Shown one piece after another: positions 1 to 7,872 of a DNA stretch of 32,559 nucleotides. Source of the stretch: an uncultured Clostridia bacterium (GTDB lineage Bacteria; Bacillota; Clostridia; Christensenellales; Aristaeellaceae); the NCBI GenBank assembly GCA_945948915.1, contig CAMFCQ010000001.1, forward strand, positions 1 through 32,559. The letters run 5' to 3'. A model generated the notes under the pieces. It was not told where the DNA came from, ran no database searches, and saw only the letters and a program-made list of their open reading frames with translations. The first letter of the stretch is position 1. Every line of letters starts with the position of its first letter. Made by a program: the position numbers and the translations under genes.

Positions 1-64
1 CGCGCTTCCCCTGAAGACGGCTGTCTTCATATTTCTTAATGAACTTTAGCTCCCTGTTGCGCAA
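1..64 (-). CDS. Possible N-terminal start of an unidentified protein, cut by the window edge
   Basis: Just after the stop of the ATPase gene, an open frame starting with TTG at 64-62 reads MRNRELKFIKKYEDSRLQGK and stays open to the edge. The Lys/Glu/Arg-rich start resembles cytoplasmic N-termini of small clostridial membrane proteins, but that is only an impression. There is no clear Shine-Dalgarno sequence, so translation would depend on coupling to the upstream gene. An alternative ATG at 30-28 in another frame (MKTAVFRG) also runs off the edge and cannot be excluded. The function is unknown. Confidence 0.3.
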   Translation of the reverse strand, partial: MRNRELKFIKKYEDSRLQGKR

Positions 65-70
65 TGAAGA

Positions 71-826
71 CTATTGCCACTGCGCGTACATCTCGCGCAT
101 CCACCCGCAGACATCCATCTCATAGACGTCCTGCAGATTTTCGCGCGTCAGCGTCTCGCCGATCGTCCCCTGCGCGGCGCTGTGTCCGCGATCCATCAGC
201 ACCGCATGCGTGCCGTACCGGCGCGCCAGGCTCAGATCGTGCACGACGGACATCACCGCGCGCCCCGGCGTCTTCAGCCACTGGCCGATCAGCGAGAAGA
301 TGTGCTTTTGATAGACCAGATCCAGATGGTTGGCCGGCTCGTCGAGAATCAGGAGCTGTGGATTCTGCGCGAACACCTGCGCCAGAAACGTCCTCTGCAG
401 CTCGCCGCCGGAGAGCGTGAGCACGCTGGCGCGGCGCAGCTGCGTCAGACCCGTCAGTTCAAGCGCTTCTTCGATGCGTGCCTTTCCCTCCGCGTCGCCG
501 CCGGAAAGCATGCCGGAGGCGTACGCGTAGCGGCCAAGCGACACCACTTCTTCCACCGAATAGGCATAGCCCACGCTGTGCTGCTGGGACAGGACGCCGA
601 TCATCCGTGCAAGATGCGCCGGCTTGTAGGATCGAACGTCCCTGCCGCCGAGCGTGATGCTGCCCGCGTACGGCACGCCCTGCGAAATCGCATGGATCAG
701 CGTGCTCTTGCCCGCGCCGTTGGGGCCGACGAGCATGAGCCACTGCCCCGTCCCCAGCGCAAAGGACAGGTCATGAACGATGGTCTTGCCGTCACAGCGA
801 ACCGTAACGTGCTCCGCTTTCAGCAT
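71..826 (-). CDS. btuD: Corrinoid (vitamin B12) ABC transporter, ATP-binding protein
   Basis: This 251-residue cytoplasmic ATPase would drive substrate import through the adjacent permease. Walker A GPNGAGKST is at residues 34-42, the Q-loop glutamine at about 81, the signature LSGGE at 138-142, Walker B LLILDEP at 158-164 and the switch histidine at 196. The length is normal for the FecE/BtuD family. The ATG lies 3 nt after the permease stop and is preceded by a GGGGTGA-like ribosome-binding site, so the genes are probably translationally coupled. On sequence alone the family covers iron-siderophore, haem and cobalamin importers. The corrinoid assignment comes from the cobalamin riboswitch at the head of the operon. 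Nothing in the protein looks damaged. Confidence 0.88.
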   Translation of the reverse strand: MLKAEHVTVRCDGKTIVHDLSFALGTGQWLMLVGPNGAGKSTLIHAISQGVPYAGSITLGGRDVRSYKPAHLARMIGVLSQQHSVGYAYSVEEVVSLGRYAYASGMLSGGDAEGKARIEEALELTGLTQLRRASVLTLSGGELQRTFLAQVFAQNPQLLILDEPANHLDLVYQKHIFSLIGQWLKTPGRAVMSVVHDLSLARRYGTHAVLMDRGHSAAQGTIGETLTRENLQDVYEMDVCGWMREMYAQWQ

Positions 827-829
827 AGC

Positions 830-1855
830 TCACCCCGCCTTTCTGGTGCGGTAGAAGACCGCCACAAACGCAGCAGCGCCCACCATGGAGGTCACCACGC
901 CGATGGGCAGCTCAATGGGGCGCAGCAGCGTGCGCGCCGCCAGATCCGCCAGCAGCAGGAACACCGCGCCGGAGAACATGGAGGCGGGCAGCAGCTTTCT
1001 GTGGTTCGGCCCGATGAGCATGCGCGCCATGTGCGGCATCACCAGGCCCACGAAGCCGATCGTGCCGCCGACAGAGACGCACACGCCGATGAGCACGGAA
1101 ACCGACACCAGGATGAGCAGCTTGACACGCCTGACGTTCACGCCAATGTGCCGCGCATTGTCCTCCCCGATAGCGAAGGCGTTGAGCTCCCTTGCGCAGC
1201 GCAGGATGACCCCGCCGCACACAAGCAGCGCCAGCACGAGGATTCTGGCGTGCAGATAGCTTGTGCCGGAGAGCGAGCCCATCGTCCAGAACGTGATGGA
1301 GCGCACCCGATCACCCGCAAAGGCGATGATCAGCGTCATCAGGCTCGAGGCGAACATGGAAAAGATCACGCCAATGAGGATGATGCTGTTGGTGGAAAGC
1401 GACCGGTCCAGCACATACGCCAGCGACAGGATCAGCAGCAGTGACAGAAAGGCGAAGAGCATCGCCATCACCATCACACCGCCATAGGCTGTCCCCGGAA
1501 TCTGCACGCCGAACGCCAGCGCGATCACCGCGCCCAGCGACGCACCGGAGGACACGCCGAGCGTGGAGCCGTCCGCCAGCGGATTGCGCAGCAGGCCCTG
1601 CATAGCCGCGCCGCACAGCGAGAGCGCCGCGCCCATCAGCGCCACGTTGAGCACGCGCGGCAGGCGGACGTTGAGGATGATGTTCCCGCTGACGCCCGCC
1701 GGCAGCTCAAGCCCCCGCAGCGCGCGCCAGATGACCGCAGCCGTATCGGCGGGCGGGATGGACACGCTGCCCACGCAGACGCACAGCAGCATGACCGCCG
1801 TCAGCACCACCGCAAACAGGACGGCCATGCCCGGGGAAAGACGGTCGGATTTCAT
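830..1855 (-). CDS. btuC: Corrinoid ABC transporter, FecCD/BtuC-type permease
   Basis: This 341-residue polytopic membrane protein is the channel subunit of the importer. It begins with a hydrophobic helix at about residues 10-30. It then carries the family hallmarks RLPRVLNVALMGAALSLCGA and the following QGLLRNPLADGSTLGVSSGA stretch at about 64-105. About ten membrane segments follow, with the IGFVGLVMPHMARMLIG region near residue 270 that contacts the ATPase. The length matches the family. Its ATG overlaps the stop of the binding-protein gene in an ATGA arrangement (1852-1855), so the two are probably co-translated. The corrinoid substrate is inferred from the upstream riboswitch. Confidence 0.88.
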   Translation of the reverse strand: MKSDRLSPGMAVLFAVVLTAVMLLCVCVGSVSIPPADTAAVIWRALRGLELPAGVSGNIILNVRLPRVLNVALMGAALSLCGAAMQGLLRNPLADGSTLGVSSGASLGAVIALAFGVQIPGTAYGGVMVMAMLFAFLSLLLILSLAYVLDRSLSTNSIILIGVIFSMFASSLMTLIIAFAGDRVRSITFWTMGSLSGTSYLHARILVLALLVCGGVILRCARELNAFAIGEDNARHIGVNVRRVKLLILVSVSVLIGVCVSVGGTIGFVGLVMPHMARMLIGPNHRKLLPASMFSGAVFLLLADLAARTLLRPIELPIGVVTSMVGAAAFVAVFYRTRKAG

Positions 1856-2760
1856 TCCGCATTCTCCGCTTCAGCGGCGCTGACGAAGCTGTACAGCTCG
1901 AGCGCAGCGTCCTTGAGCCGCGGGCCCGGGCGGGAAATGGCGTTGGAATCCGCGTTGAGAATGTTGCCGTTTGCGACGGCCTTCAGGCTGCCCCAGCCCG
2001 CGCGGCTCATGATCTCCTCCACAGGCGTCGGGCCTTCGCCAAAGTACATGGCGATGGTCACGATGTAATCCGGGTCGCGGGCGAGCACCTGCTCCTCGGA
2101 CACGGCGCTCCAGCCGTTCACATCCGCAAAGGCGTTGGTCAGGCCGCACATCGCCGCCAGCTCGTCCATGAAGGTGCCGGTTCCGGCCGTCCACAGCCCA
2201 TACTGGAGCGGAGACACCTCAAAGTACACCGTCTTGCCGGACGCCTGGCTGACGATGCCGTCAAAGGTCGCCTGCATGTCCGCAATCAGCGCTTCGGCCT
2301 GTGCATCCAGGCCCGTCAGCGCGCCGATCATGCGGATGGCCGTATACACGCCTGCGATGTCGTTCGCGTCGCTGATGACGACCTGCACGCCGTTGGCCTG
2401 CAGCATCTCAACCTGCTCCACGGTCTGGGACATGTCGCTCATGAGCACCACCTGCGGCTCCAGCGCCAGGATCTCCTCGATGTTGGTTTCCGCGCCGGAC
2501 TGCACAACCGGCAGCGCGGCGATCGTCTCCGGGTAGTCGCAGTATTCGCCGCGGCCGACGAGCAGCGCTTCGCCGCCCAGCGCACACAGGATTTCACAGT
2601 CGGATGCCGTCAGCGCGACAACGCGCTCCACCGGCTGGTCAAGCGCAATCTCGCGGCCATACATATCGGTGACAGTGACGGACGCGCCCTCGGCGCAGGC
2701 GCTGCTCAGGCAGAGTGCCAGCAGCACGGCGAGAAGCAGGGAAACAAGTTTTCTGGACAT
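1852..2760 (-). CDS. btuF: Corrinoid ABC transporter, substrate-binding protein
   Basis: This 302-residue extracytoplasmic binding protein is the first gene of the riboswitch-controlled operon. A signal peptide (hydrophobic core at about 5-20) ends in a region reading SSACAEG. The AxA-like site favours signal peptidase I; the cysteine at 22 is not in a canonical lipobox. The mature protein starts with the VTVTDMYGREIALDQPVERVV signature of the periplasmic-binding class III fold. The GRGEYCDYPE stretch near residues 68-77 and the NIEEILALEPQVVL stretch are typical of BtuF-like proteins. The ATG at 2760 follows AGGAGGGACTGCT, a good ribosome-binding site. The family also contains iron-siderophore binders; the riboswitch decides for corrinoids. 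Confidence 0.87.
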   Translation of the reverse strand: MSRKLVSLLLAVLLALCLSSACAEGASVTVTDMYGREIALDQPVERVVALTASDCEILCALGGEALLVGRGEYCDYPETIAALPVVQSGAETNIEEILALEPQVVLMSDMSQTVEQVEMLQANGVQVVISDANDIAGVYTAIRMIGALTGLDAQAEALIADMQATFDGIVSQASGKTVYFEVSPLQYGLWTAGTGTFMDELAAMCGLTNAFADVNGWSAVSEEQVLARDPDYIVTIAMYFGEGPTPVEEIMSRAGWGSLKAVANGNILNADSNAISRPGPRLKDAALELYSFVSAAEAENAE

Positions 2761-2866
2761 AGCAGTCCCTCCTTGATTTTGATCAAATGAATCAGCGGGA
2801 AGCGCCCGCCCTTCTCCTTCAAGGTCTTCCGTTCATCCTGCCCCGATTCCCGCGGGCAAACCCTTG

Positions 2867-2899
2867 AAAAAGAAAAACGTGCCCCTCCCCGAGGGACAC
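2867..2899 (-). terminator. Intrinsic terminator of the cobalamin riboswitch expression platform
   Basis: On the minus strand a GUGUCCCUC / GAGGGGCAC hairpin with a GGG loop (2899-2879) is followed by a GTTTTTCTTTTT tract (2879-2867). It lies between the riboswitch and the btuF start, where a corrinoid-induced terminator would be expected. Bound ligand would stop transcription here before the transporter genes. Confidence 0.82.
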
Positions 2900-2904
2900 T
2901 AAAC

Positions 2905-2934
2905 AAACCACGCGGCGCACTGCGCCCGCGGTTT
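2905..2934 (-). promoter_or_regulatory. Leader hairpin between riboswitch and terminator
   Basis: A strong stem of about 13 base pairs with one bulge and a 3-nt loop (AAACCGCGGGCGC pairing with GCGCCGCGTGGTTT on the minus strand) lies just upstream of the terminator. It could be a pause or insulating hairpin of the expression platform. I could not identify the competing antiterminator pairing by eye. Confidence 0.55.
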
Positions 2935-2973
2935 CCATAGCAACTCCCAGCCCCAGAGGAATGATTCTTTTCA

Positions 2974-3152
2974 CGGTGTAAACAGGTCTCCCGGCTTGGC
3001 TTCATCCTACTTGCGCGCCTTCTCGCATTGACGCAATGGCTTTGCTGCGTTCGTCCGCTTCACGGTTACTGGGATAGCCCGGAAATCTCATCCGCATTCC
3101 CATGACGCGCCCGGTTTGGGGCGCGCCGCGCCTGATGGCGCAGATACACCGG
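2974..3152 (-). promoter_or_regulatory. Cobalamin riboswitch
   Basis: Read on the minus strand, this leader has the order of conserved elements of the cobalamin aptamer. The closing P1 helix pairs CGGUGU (3151-3146) with ACACCG (2979-2974). A GGGAAUGCGG-type segment lies near 3104-3090, followed by CCCAGTAACCGTGA (3073-3060, the GCCACTGTGA-like core). Next come an AAGCCATTG element near 3040, AAGTAGGATGA (about 3012-3002) and the classic B12 box CAAGCCGGGAGACCTGTT (2998-2981). It lies about 13 nt downstream of a consensus promoter and upstream of a terminator. This predicts that corrinoids repress the transporter operon. Confidence 0.92.
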
Positions 3153-3171
3153 CTATTCATTTGTCACAGGT

Positions 3172-3201
3172 ATTATAATGCCCGCAGGCGGCATTCGTCA
3201 A
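3172..3201 (-). promoter_or_regulatory. Promoter of the btuFCD operon
   Basis: A TTGACG -35 (3201-3196) and a perfect TATAAT -10 (3177-3172) are separated by 18 nt on the minus strand. Transcription would start near 3165, just before the 5' strand of riboswitch helix P1. Confidence 0.85.
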
Positions 3202-3215
3202 TCCATTTGGCGCCA

Positions 3216-3258
3216 CAAAAAGAGCGCCGCTGCAAAGGAAGCTCCTTCGCGGCAGCGC
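3216..3258 (-). terminator. Terminator of the DUF5107/TPR gene
   Basis: A long hairpin (arms 3258-3242 and 3240-3224, about 15 pairs with one mismatch) is followed by TCTTTTTG on the minus strand. It lies 20 nt after the stop of the upstream gene and just before the btuF promoter, so it separates the two transcription units. Confidence 0.85.
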
Positions 3259-3277
3259 CCTGTAAAGGGGGGCTGGT

Positions 3278-6200
3278 TCAGATCAGCTGACGGTGCAGGA
3301 TCGCGCCCTGATGCGCGCAGTCGATGGCCAGCGCCGCGTCAAAGCATTGGCCGGCGCGCGCCCTGTCGCCCAGGCCATAGCTGCCCAGCGCGATCAGATA
3401 CTCGCAATGCGCACGGTTGCGGACGGTCAGGTCCTCGTCAAACAGCTGCAGATCGGGCAGGGACACGGCGAAGTAGTCGATCTTCACCTGGTCGTAGTAG
3501 TGCTTCTCGCCATAGGCGATCAGCTTGTGGAAGCGGGCGCTGGCGTGATCGCGCTCGCCCAGCGCCAGCGCGGCCAGTCCCTCGTAGAGGATCAGCTCCG
3601 CGGGCTGGTCGTTGTAGTACATCGCGCTGGCCGGCTCCTCGTTGCCCGCCGCCGCGCGGGAGAGATGGCGGACAGCCGCCTCCTCGTTGCCCAATGCGCG
3701 CTCGCACAGGCCGAGGTAGTAGTAGATGTTGTTGTCCTTCGCGCCCTCCAGCTTGCCCTCGCCCAGGTTGTGCGGGAAGACCAGCGCGCGCTCGAGCAGC
3801 TCGCGCGCAAGGGCAGCGTCGCCGCTCTCCAGCGCCCTGCGCGCCAGCTGCGTCAGCGCCAGGGCGTACTGCGTGGTCACCTTGCCCTCGCCGCCTTCCC
3901 ACGGATGGAACTTGCGCCCCATGATGATGGCCAGCGCTTCCTCGTAGCGGCCCATGTCATTGAGCAGCGTGCAGTATTCCACGGTCAGATCGTCGCGGAC
4001 AAATACGGTCTCCCGGTGGCTGTCAAGGAACGCGAAGCGCTCCGCGACCGGCATGCCGAGCTTGCGGTAGAGCTGATCCAGCTCCAGCAGCACGCGCGCA
4101 TCGCCCGTGTCCAGCGCATAGGCGCGCTCCATGCATGCGCGGGCCTTCTCCGCCCTGCCCTGCTTGTTGTAGTAGGCCAGCGACAGGTTGCGCCAGACCG
4201 TCGGGAACGACGCATCCAGCTCGCTGCTCCTCTCCCACATCGCCGCCGCGCGGTCGTACTGGCGCTTGTCATACCACAGGCAGCCCAGGTAGTACGGCGC
4301 TCTTGCGTCCGCCGGGTTGTGCGCCAGCGCGTATTCGAGCGCGAGGATGTCCTCCAGCTTGTTGGGGAAGCAGTACAGGCTGTCGCGCTGCGCCGCCGTC
4401 TCAAGCGCGGCTTTGGCCAGCGCCCCGTCATAGCGGGACGCATAGAGCGCCTTGTGATAGGCAATCATCGGCACGGGCGCCGGGCACAGATCGAGCACCG
4501 CGACGGCCTTCCTGTAAAAGCCGGCCTCCGCGTAGTCGATTGCGCACTCGATAAAGCTGCTGGCGCGGCCGCCCATGAGCGAAAACGCGCCCTGCACGTC
4601 GCCGGACTCGACGCGGGAAACGTAGTCAAACGCATCCAGCTTCAGGTTCTGCGCGTACCAGTCCGCCGCCTCCGCGCTGCGGCCCAGCTCGTCCAGGATC
4701 ATTCCGCGAAGCGCGCGGGCCTTGAGGTTGTGCCCATTCTTCACCAGGCTGCGCTCGATATGCTCCAGCGCCAGGCGGTATTCTTCGCGGCGGCAGTCGA
4801 TCGCGGCAAGATAGTAGAAGCCGGTTTCCTGCTCGGCCGCCGTCCAGGTGGCCTTGTAGAAGGCGTCGTAGGCCTCGTCGTCCCGGCCCTGGTACAGCAG
4901 CGCCAGGCCGAGATTGAGGTACGCCTCGCTGTCATACGGATTGGGGTTGCGCTCGGTCATGCGCGCAATCGCCGTGCGGAAGTGCGCCTCCGCCTCGGCA
5001 AACAGGCCGCGGCGCAGCAGCAGCATGCCGTAGGCGTTGTTGACGCGGATGTCGCCGGGATCGCGCTTGAGGGCTTCGAGGTAGTACGGATCGGGCAGGT
5101 ACGTCGCGTGGCGGTACTGCTCGATGTGCAGGCCCGTGAGGTAAAGCTCCTCGTTGGTGAGGATCTCCTCCGGCAGCTTCGCCGCAGGCGCGGGATCCGG
5201 GATCTTTTCGATCTTCTTGGGCTGCGGCGCGTAGTCAAGCAGTCTGCGGCCCTTCGCATCGTACACAGCGAGAACGAGCTTCGTCTCCGGCACGTCCACC
5301 GGAACGCTGTCCTTGAGCACATCCACCGGGCTGAGCGTCAGCGTCCTGTCGTAGACGGCCCTGCCGCCGGCGGTCAGCACCACGCGCGCATCCCTGTACA
5401 CGCCCGTGGCATAGACGGTGATCTCCGCCTTCCCTTCGGCACACTCCAGATTGAGCACGGCCTCGGTGTTGGCGTTCTTGGCGTAGCCCGCCGCCTTGTA
5501 GGGCATGAAGTACTGGGTAAAGGTCTTCTCCTCGAAGGGCTTGAGCCAGGTGAAGTCCGGCTGGTTGTCGCAGAACATGCCGGTCATCAGCTCGATGTAC
5601 GGGCCGTTCTCGTCGGTCAGGTTGCGGTCCCAGGCCCGGCCGAAATCGCCGCAGCCCCAGGTCCACTGCTTCTTACCGGGCGAGACGTGATGATCCGCGA
5701 TGTGCAGGATGCCCGCCCCGACGCCGTAATCATAGCCGCCGACGAAGTTGTAGTCGCTGTGCGCGCACATGTAGCTCGTGGGCACGGGGATGTTCCTGTA
5801 GCGGGAGATGTCCACGCCCGCGCCGTAATCGTGTTTGTAGTAGACGCCCGTGGCGATCGGGAAGGTGGACACGTCGCGCTTGCCGTGATCGTACACGGCG
5901 GTGACGTCCGGCGGGAAGACGGACTGCGTGTTGTCATTGACCGCCACAGCCGGATTGGCCCACCACAGGAACGTCTGCGGCAGATTCGTGCGGTTGTAGA
6001 GCTGGCCCTTGATCTCGATGTACGCCTTGCCCGGGTAGACGGTGAAGGTCATCTTGCCCTTCGTGCCGTACATCTGATCGACCTCGGAGAGCTCCACGGA
6101 TTTGCTGCCGTCCGCGTTCTCCACCACGCGCCAGTCGGTCGGCGCATAGGTGGTCGGGCGGTGGTGCTGCGGCCAGTTGAACTCGATGCCGCCGGAAATC

Positions 6201-6541
6201 CACGGGCCGACCAGGCCGACGAGCGCCGGCTTGATGACCTCGTTGTAGTAAACGAAGTCGTAGCCGTTGGTCTTGTCATAGGCGCGCTGAATGCGGCCGC
6301 CCAGCTCGGGCAGCACCATCACGCGGATGTAGTCGTTCTCCAGCCACACGGCGGTGTAGGGCTGATCGACCTTCTCATCGAGAATCTTGTCCACGACCGG
6401 CAGCGGATAGACCTTGCCGCTGGAGCCCTGATAGACGCGCTTTTCCAAAAACATGGGGTTCTTGTCCGCCTTGCCGATGCCGTAGGTGGGCAGCGTGATC
6501 TGCTCCACCCAGATTTCAGCCTGACCCGGAATGTGTTCCAT
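3278..6541 (-). CDS. Large DUF5107 (mutarotase-like) and TPR protein
   Basis: This 1087-residue protein has no signal peptide and is probably cytoplasmic. The N-terminal part (about 20-350) matches the DUF5107 type of beta-sandwich, related to galactose mutarotase, with motifs such as LPELGGRIQRAYD, GGIEFNWPQHHRPTTY and WTWGCGDFGRAWDRN. A linker follows, then roughly 600 residues (about 470-1070) of helical TPR-like repeats with patterns such as AYLNLGLALLYQGRDDEAYDA and PYYLGCLWYDKRQYDRAAAMW. The length is typical for this family, whose biochemical role is not established as far as I know. The ATG at 6541 follows AGGAGG with 8 nt spacing. It has its own promoter at 6626-6654 and a terminator after it. 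A neighbouring aldose epimerase and pentose importer suggest a role in sensing or handling sugars or glycosides. The function remains inferred. Confidence 0.85.
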   Translation of the reverse strand: MEHIPGQAEIWVEQITLPTYGIGKADKNPMFLEKRVYQGSSGKVYPLPVVDKILDEKVDQPYTAVWLENDYIRVMVLPELGGRIQRAYDKTNGYDFVYYNEVIKPALVGLVGPWISGGIEFNWPQHHRPTTYAPTDWRVVENADGSKSVELSEVDQMYGTKGKMTFTVYPGKAYIEIKGQLYNRTNLPQTFLWWANPAVAVNDNTQSVFPPDVTAVYDHGKRDVSTFPIATGVYYKHDYGAGVDISRYRNIPVPTSYMCAHSDYNFVGGYDYGVGAGILHIADHHVSPGKKQWTWGCGDFGRAWDRNLTDENGPYIELMTGMFCDNQPDFTWLKPFEEKTFTQYFMPYKAAGYAKNANTEAVLNLECAEGKAEITVYATGVYRDARVVLTAGGRAVYDRTLTLSPVDVLKDSVPVDVPETKLVLAVYDAKGRRLLDYAPQPKKIEKIPDPAPAAKLPEEILTNEELYLTGLHIEQYRHATYLPDPYYLEALKRDPGDIRVNNAYGMLLLRRGLFAEAEAHFRTAIARMTERNPNPYDSEAYLNLGLALLYQGRDDEAYDAFYKATWTAAEQETGFYYLAAIDCRREEYRLALEHIERSLVKNGHNLKARALRGMILDELGRSAEAADWYAQNLKLDAFDYVSRVESGDVQGAFSLMGGRASSFIECAIDYAEAGFYRKAVAVLDLCPAPVPMIAYHKALYASRYDGALAKAALETAAQRDSLYCFPNKLEDILALEYALAHNPADARAPYYLGCLWYDKRQYDRAAAMWERSSELDASFPTVWRNLSLAYYNKQGRAEKARACMERAYALDTGDARVLLELDQLYRKLGMPVAERFAFLDSHRETVFVRDDLTVEYCTLLNDMGRYEEALAIIMGRKFHPWEGGEGKVTTQYALALTQLARRALESGDAALARELLERALVFPHNLGEGKLEGAKDNNIYYYLGLCERALGNEEAAVRHLSRAAAGNEEPASAMYYNDQPAELILYEGLAALALGERDHASARFHKLIAYGEKHYYDQVKIDYFAVSLPDLQLFDEDLTVRNRAHCEYLIALGSYGLGDRARAGQCFDAALAIDCAHQGAILHRQLI

Positions 6542-6625
6542 TGCTCAAACCTCCTGAATTCCGTGTTTTGCTCACTCATTGAATCTGTCGTGAAAACCGT
6601 ATGAAGTCCCCCGCGTTTGCGCCCC

Positions 6626-6654
6626 ATTATACAGGCACAAAGGCGGAGAAGCAA
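6626..6654 (-). promoter_or_regulatory. Promoter of the DUF5107/TPR gene
   Basis: A TATAAT -10 (6631-6626) with a weak TTGCTT -35 (6654-6649) and 17-nt spacing sits on the minus strand between the epimerase stop and the TPR gene. Two TGCGCA palindromes occur upstream, 21 nt apart start to start, about two helical turns. They may bind a regulator, but that is speculative. Confidence 0.65.
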
Positions 6655-6697
6655 TCGTCTGCGTTGCGCAGTTGTTTGGCGGATTTGCGCACCTGCG

Positions 6698-7654
6698 TCA
6701 GGACGTCGTGTCAAACCTGTATACGATGTGCCGCCTGTACACCTCGCCGGGCCGCAGCTCCGGCGTCTCTGGCGCAAACGGGCTTTCCGGATGCTCCTGC
6801 GCCTCCAGCGCGACGGCGCAGCCGGGCACCGGCAAAAAGCCGCCCGAATACACCATGACGCACGGCTGATCCGTGTACAGCCGCATCCGCCTGCCCGAGC
6901 AGGGATCGCTCAGCGTGGCGGCGGGCGCATCCCCGCAGCGGCTGAGCACATAGCAATGGTTCAGCCCCCGCGCACACTCGCGCTGTGCATCGCCGTCCAT
7001 GCCGCCTACGTTGCGGGGCTGGCGGTAATCAAGCGCCGGCGGCGGCGCACCGCGCCCGCAGGCGAGAAACGCCCCGTCGTTCAGATAGACCTCATCCGCG
7101 CAGACCTGCAGCTGCTCCCCCGCCGCGCTGCGGGAAAAATCGCCGCTGAGATTGAAATAGGCGTGATTGGAAAGATTGACGCGCGTGGGTCTGTCCGTCA
7201 CCGCGGTCAGCGTGAGGACAAGCCGCTGATCGGCGCAGAGCCGGTAGGTGACGGTGAAGCGCCGGTTGCCGGGAAACCCGTCCAGACCGTCCTGCGCATC
7301 AGCGGAGAAGGCAATCTCCTGAAACCCCGGTCCCTCACGCAGCCCGTCACAGTGCCAGCGCTTGTGCGCCAGCGAGCCGGGTCCGCCGTGAATCTGATTG
7401 CTGCCTTCGTTGATGGAGAGCTGTACAGCCTTGCCGTCGATGTGCAGAAGCCCGCCGGGAATGCGCCCCGCATAGGGTGCCAGCGTCACGCCGGCACAGC
7501 TGGGATCGTCGAGCCCCTCAAGCGGCAGCGCAACATTGGCAAATGTGCCGTCTCTGTCCGCCATGCGCACACAGGTCACGGCAGCGCCCGCGTCCAGCAG
7601 CACAACCTCCATGCCGGACGGGCAAAAAAGCCTGTATTCCTTGCAAAACTGCAC
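6698..7654 (-). CDS. galM: Aldose 1-epimerase (mutarotase)
   Basis: This 318-residue enzyme would interconvert alpha and beta anomers of aldoses such as galactose or arabinose in the cytoplasm. Family landmarks are GRIPGG at about 63-68, IHGG with the first conserved histidine at 89, SNHAYFNLSG with the second histidine at 164, and the catalytic-type glutamate in ALEAQEHP at 284. I chose the GTG start at 7654 because it follows GGGGAGG at 7 nt. The longer open frame to 7783 adds residues that do not look like this family and lacks a ribosome-binding site. It is divergent from the pentose importer and shares its regulatory region, so they are probably coregulated. Confidence 0.88.
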   Translation of the reverse strand: MQFCKEYRLFCPSGMEVVLLDAGAAVTCVRMADRDGTFANVALPLEGLDDPSCAGVTLAPYAGRIPGGLLHIDGKAVQLSINEGSNQIHGGPGSLAHKRWHCDGLREGPGFQEIAFSADAQDGLDGFPGNRRFTVTYRLCADQRLVLTLTAVTDRPTRVNLSNHAYFNLSGDFSRSAAGEQLQVCADEVYLNDGAFLACGRGAPPPALDYRQPRNVGGMDGDAQRECARGLNHCYVLSRCGDAPAATLSDPCSGRRMRLYTDQPCVMVYSGGFLPVPGCAVALEAQEHPESPFAPETPELRPGEVYRRHIVYRFDTTS

Positions 7655-7711
7655 CCGAGCACCTCCCCGCGCAGCGTAGGATATAGTCCTTCTGACGATA
7701 AAAGGATAGCA

Positions 7712-7776
7712 AAATCCAAGCGAGTTGCAAGTGGTTCCGAGCCAAAAGCGCAAGAAATCCAAATAATACGGCAAGT
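7712..7776 (+). promoter_or_regulatory. Direct repeat, probable regulator-binding sites
   Basis: Two copies of AAATCCAA-N7/8-GCAAGT lie in the same orientation at 7712-7732 and 7755-7776, about 43 nt apart. This is close to four helical turns. The second copy ends just where the -35 of the importer promoter would be, and that promoter has no good -35. This is the geometry expected of an AraC-type activator. Binding by the AraC-family protein encoded at 11457-12299 is inference. Confidence 0.55.
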
Positions 7777-7802
7777 CAGCCAAAATATTTCCATTCGTTT
7801 TG

Positions 7803-7811
7803 TGCTAAAAT
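7803..7811 (+). promoter_or_regulatory. Extended -10 promoter of the pentose importer operon
   Basis: TGC-TAAAAT on the plus strand is an extended -10 element. No TTGACA-like box lies 17 nt upstream, which fits an activator-dependent promoter. The leader to the chosen start codon would be about 55 nt. Confidence 0.55.
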
Positions 7812-7872
7812 TCATTTAGTGAAAACCGCAACCGCAAAAATCATCCAATTTGAACACAGGAGGTGTGAAAGC

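Noticed and set aside
71-2760. Iron-siderophore (FecBCD) assignment for the first operon
   Set aside because: Family sequence alone allows it, but the leader contains a full cobalamin riboswitch, which points to corrinoid uptake.
3293-6604. A 1103-codon plus-strand open frame covering the whole DUF5107/TPR gene
   Set aside because: It is the antisense mirror of a GC-rich gene. The predicted protein is a low-complexity run of Arg, Gln, Val, Leu and His without family motifs, while the minus strand carries a clear protein, a ribosome-binding site, a promoter and a terminator.
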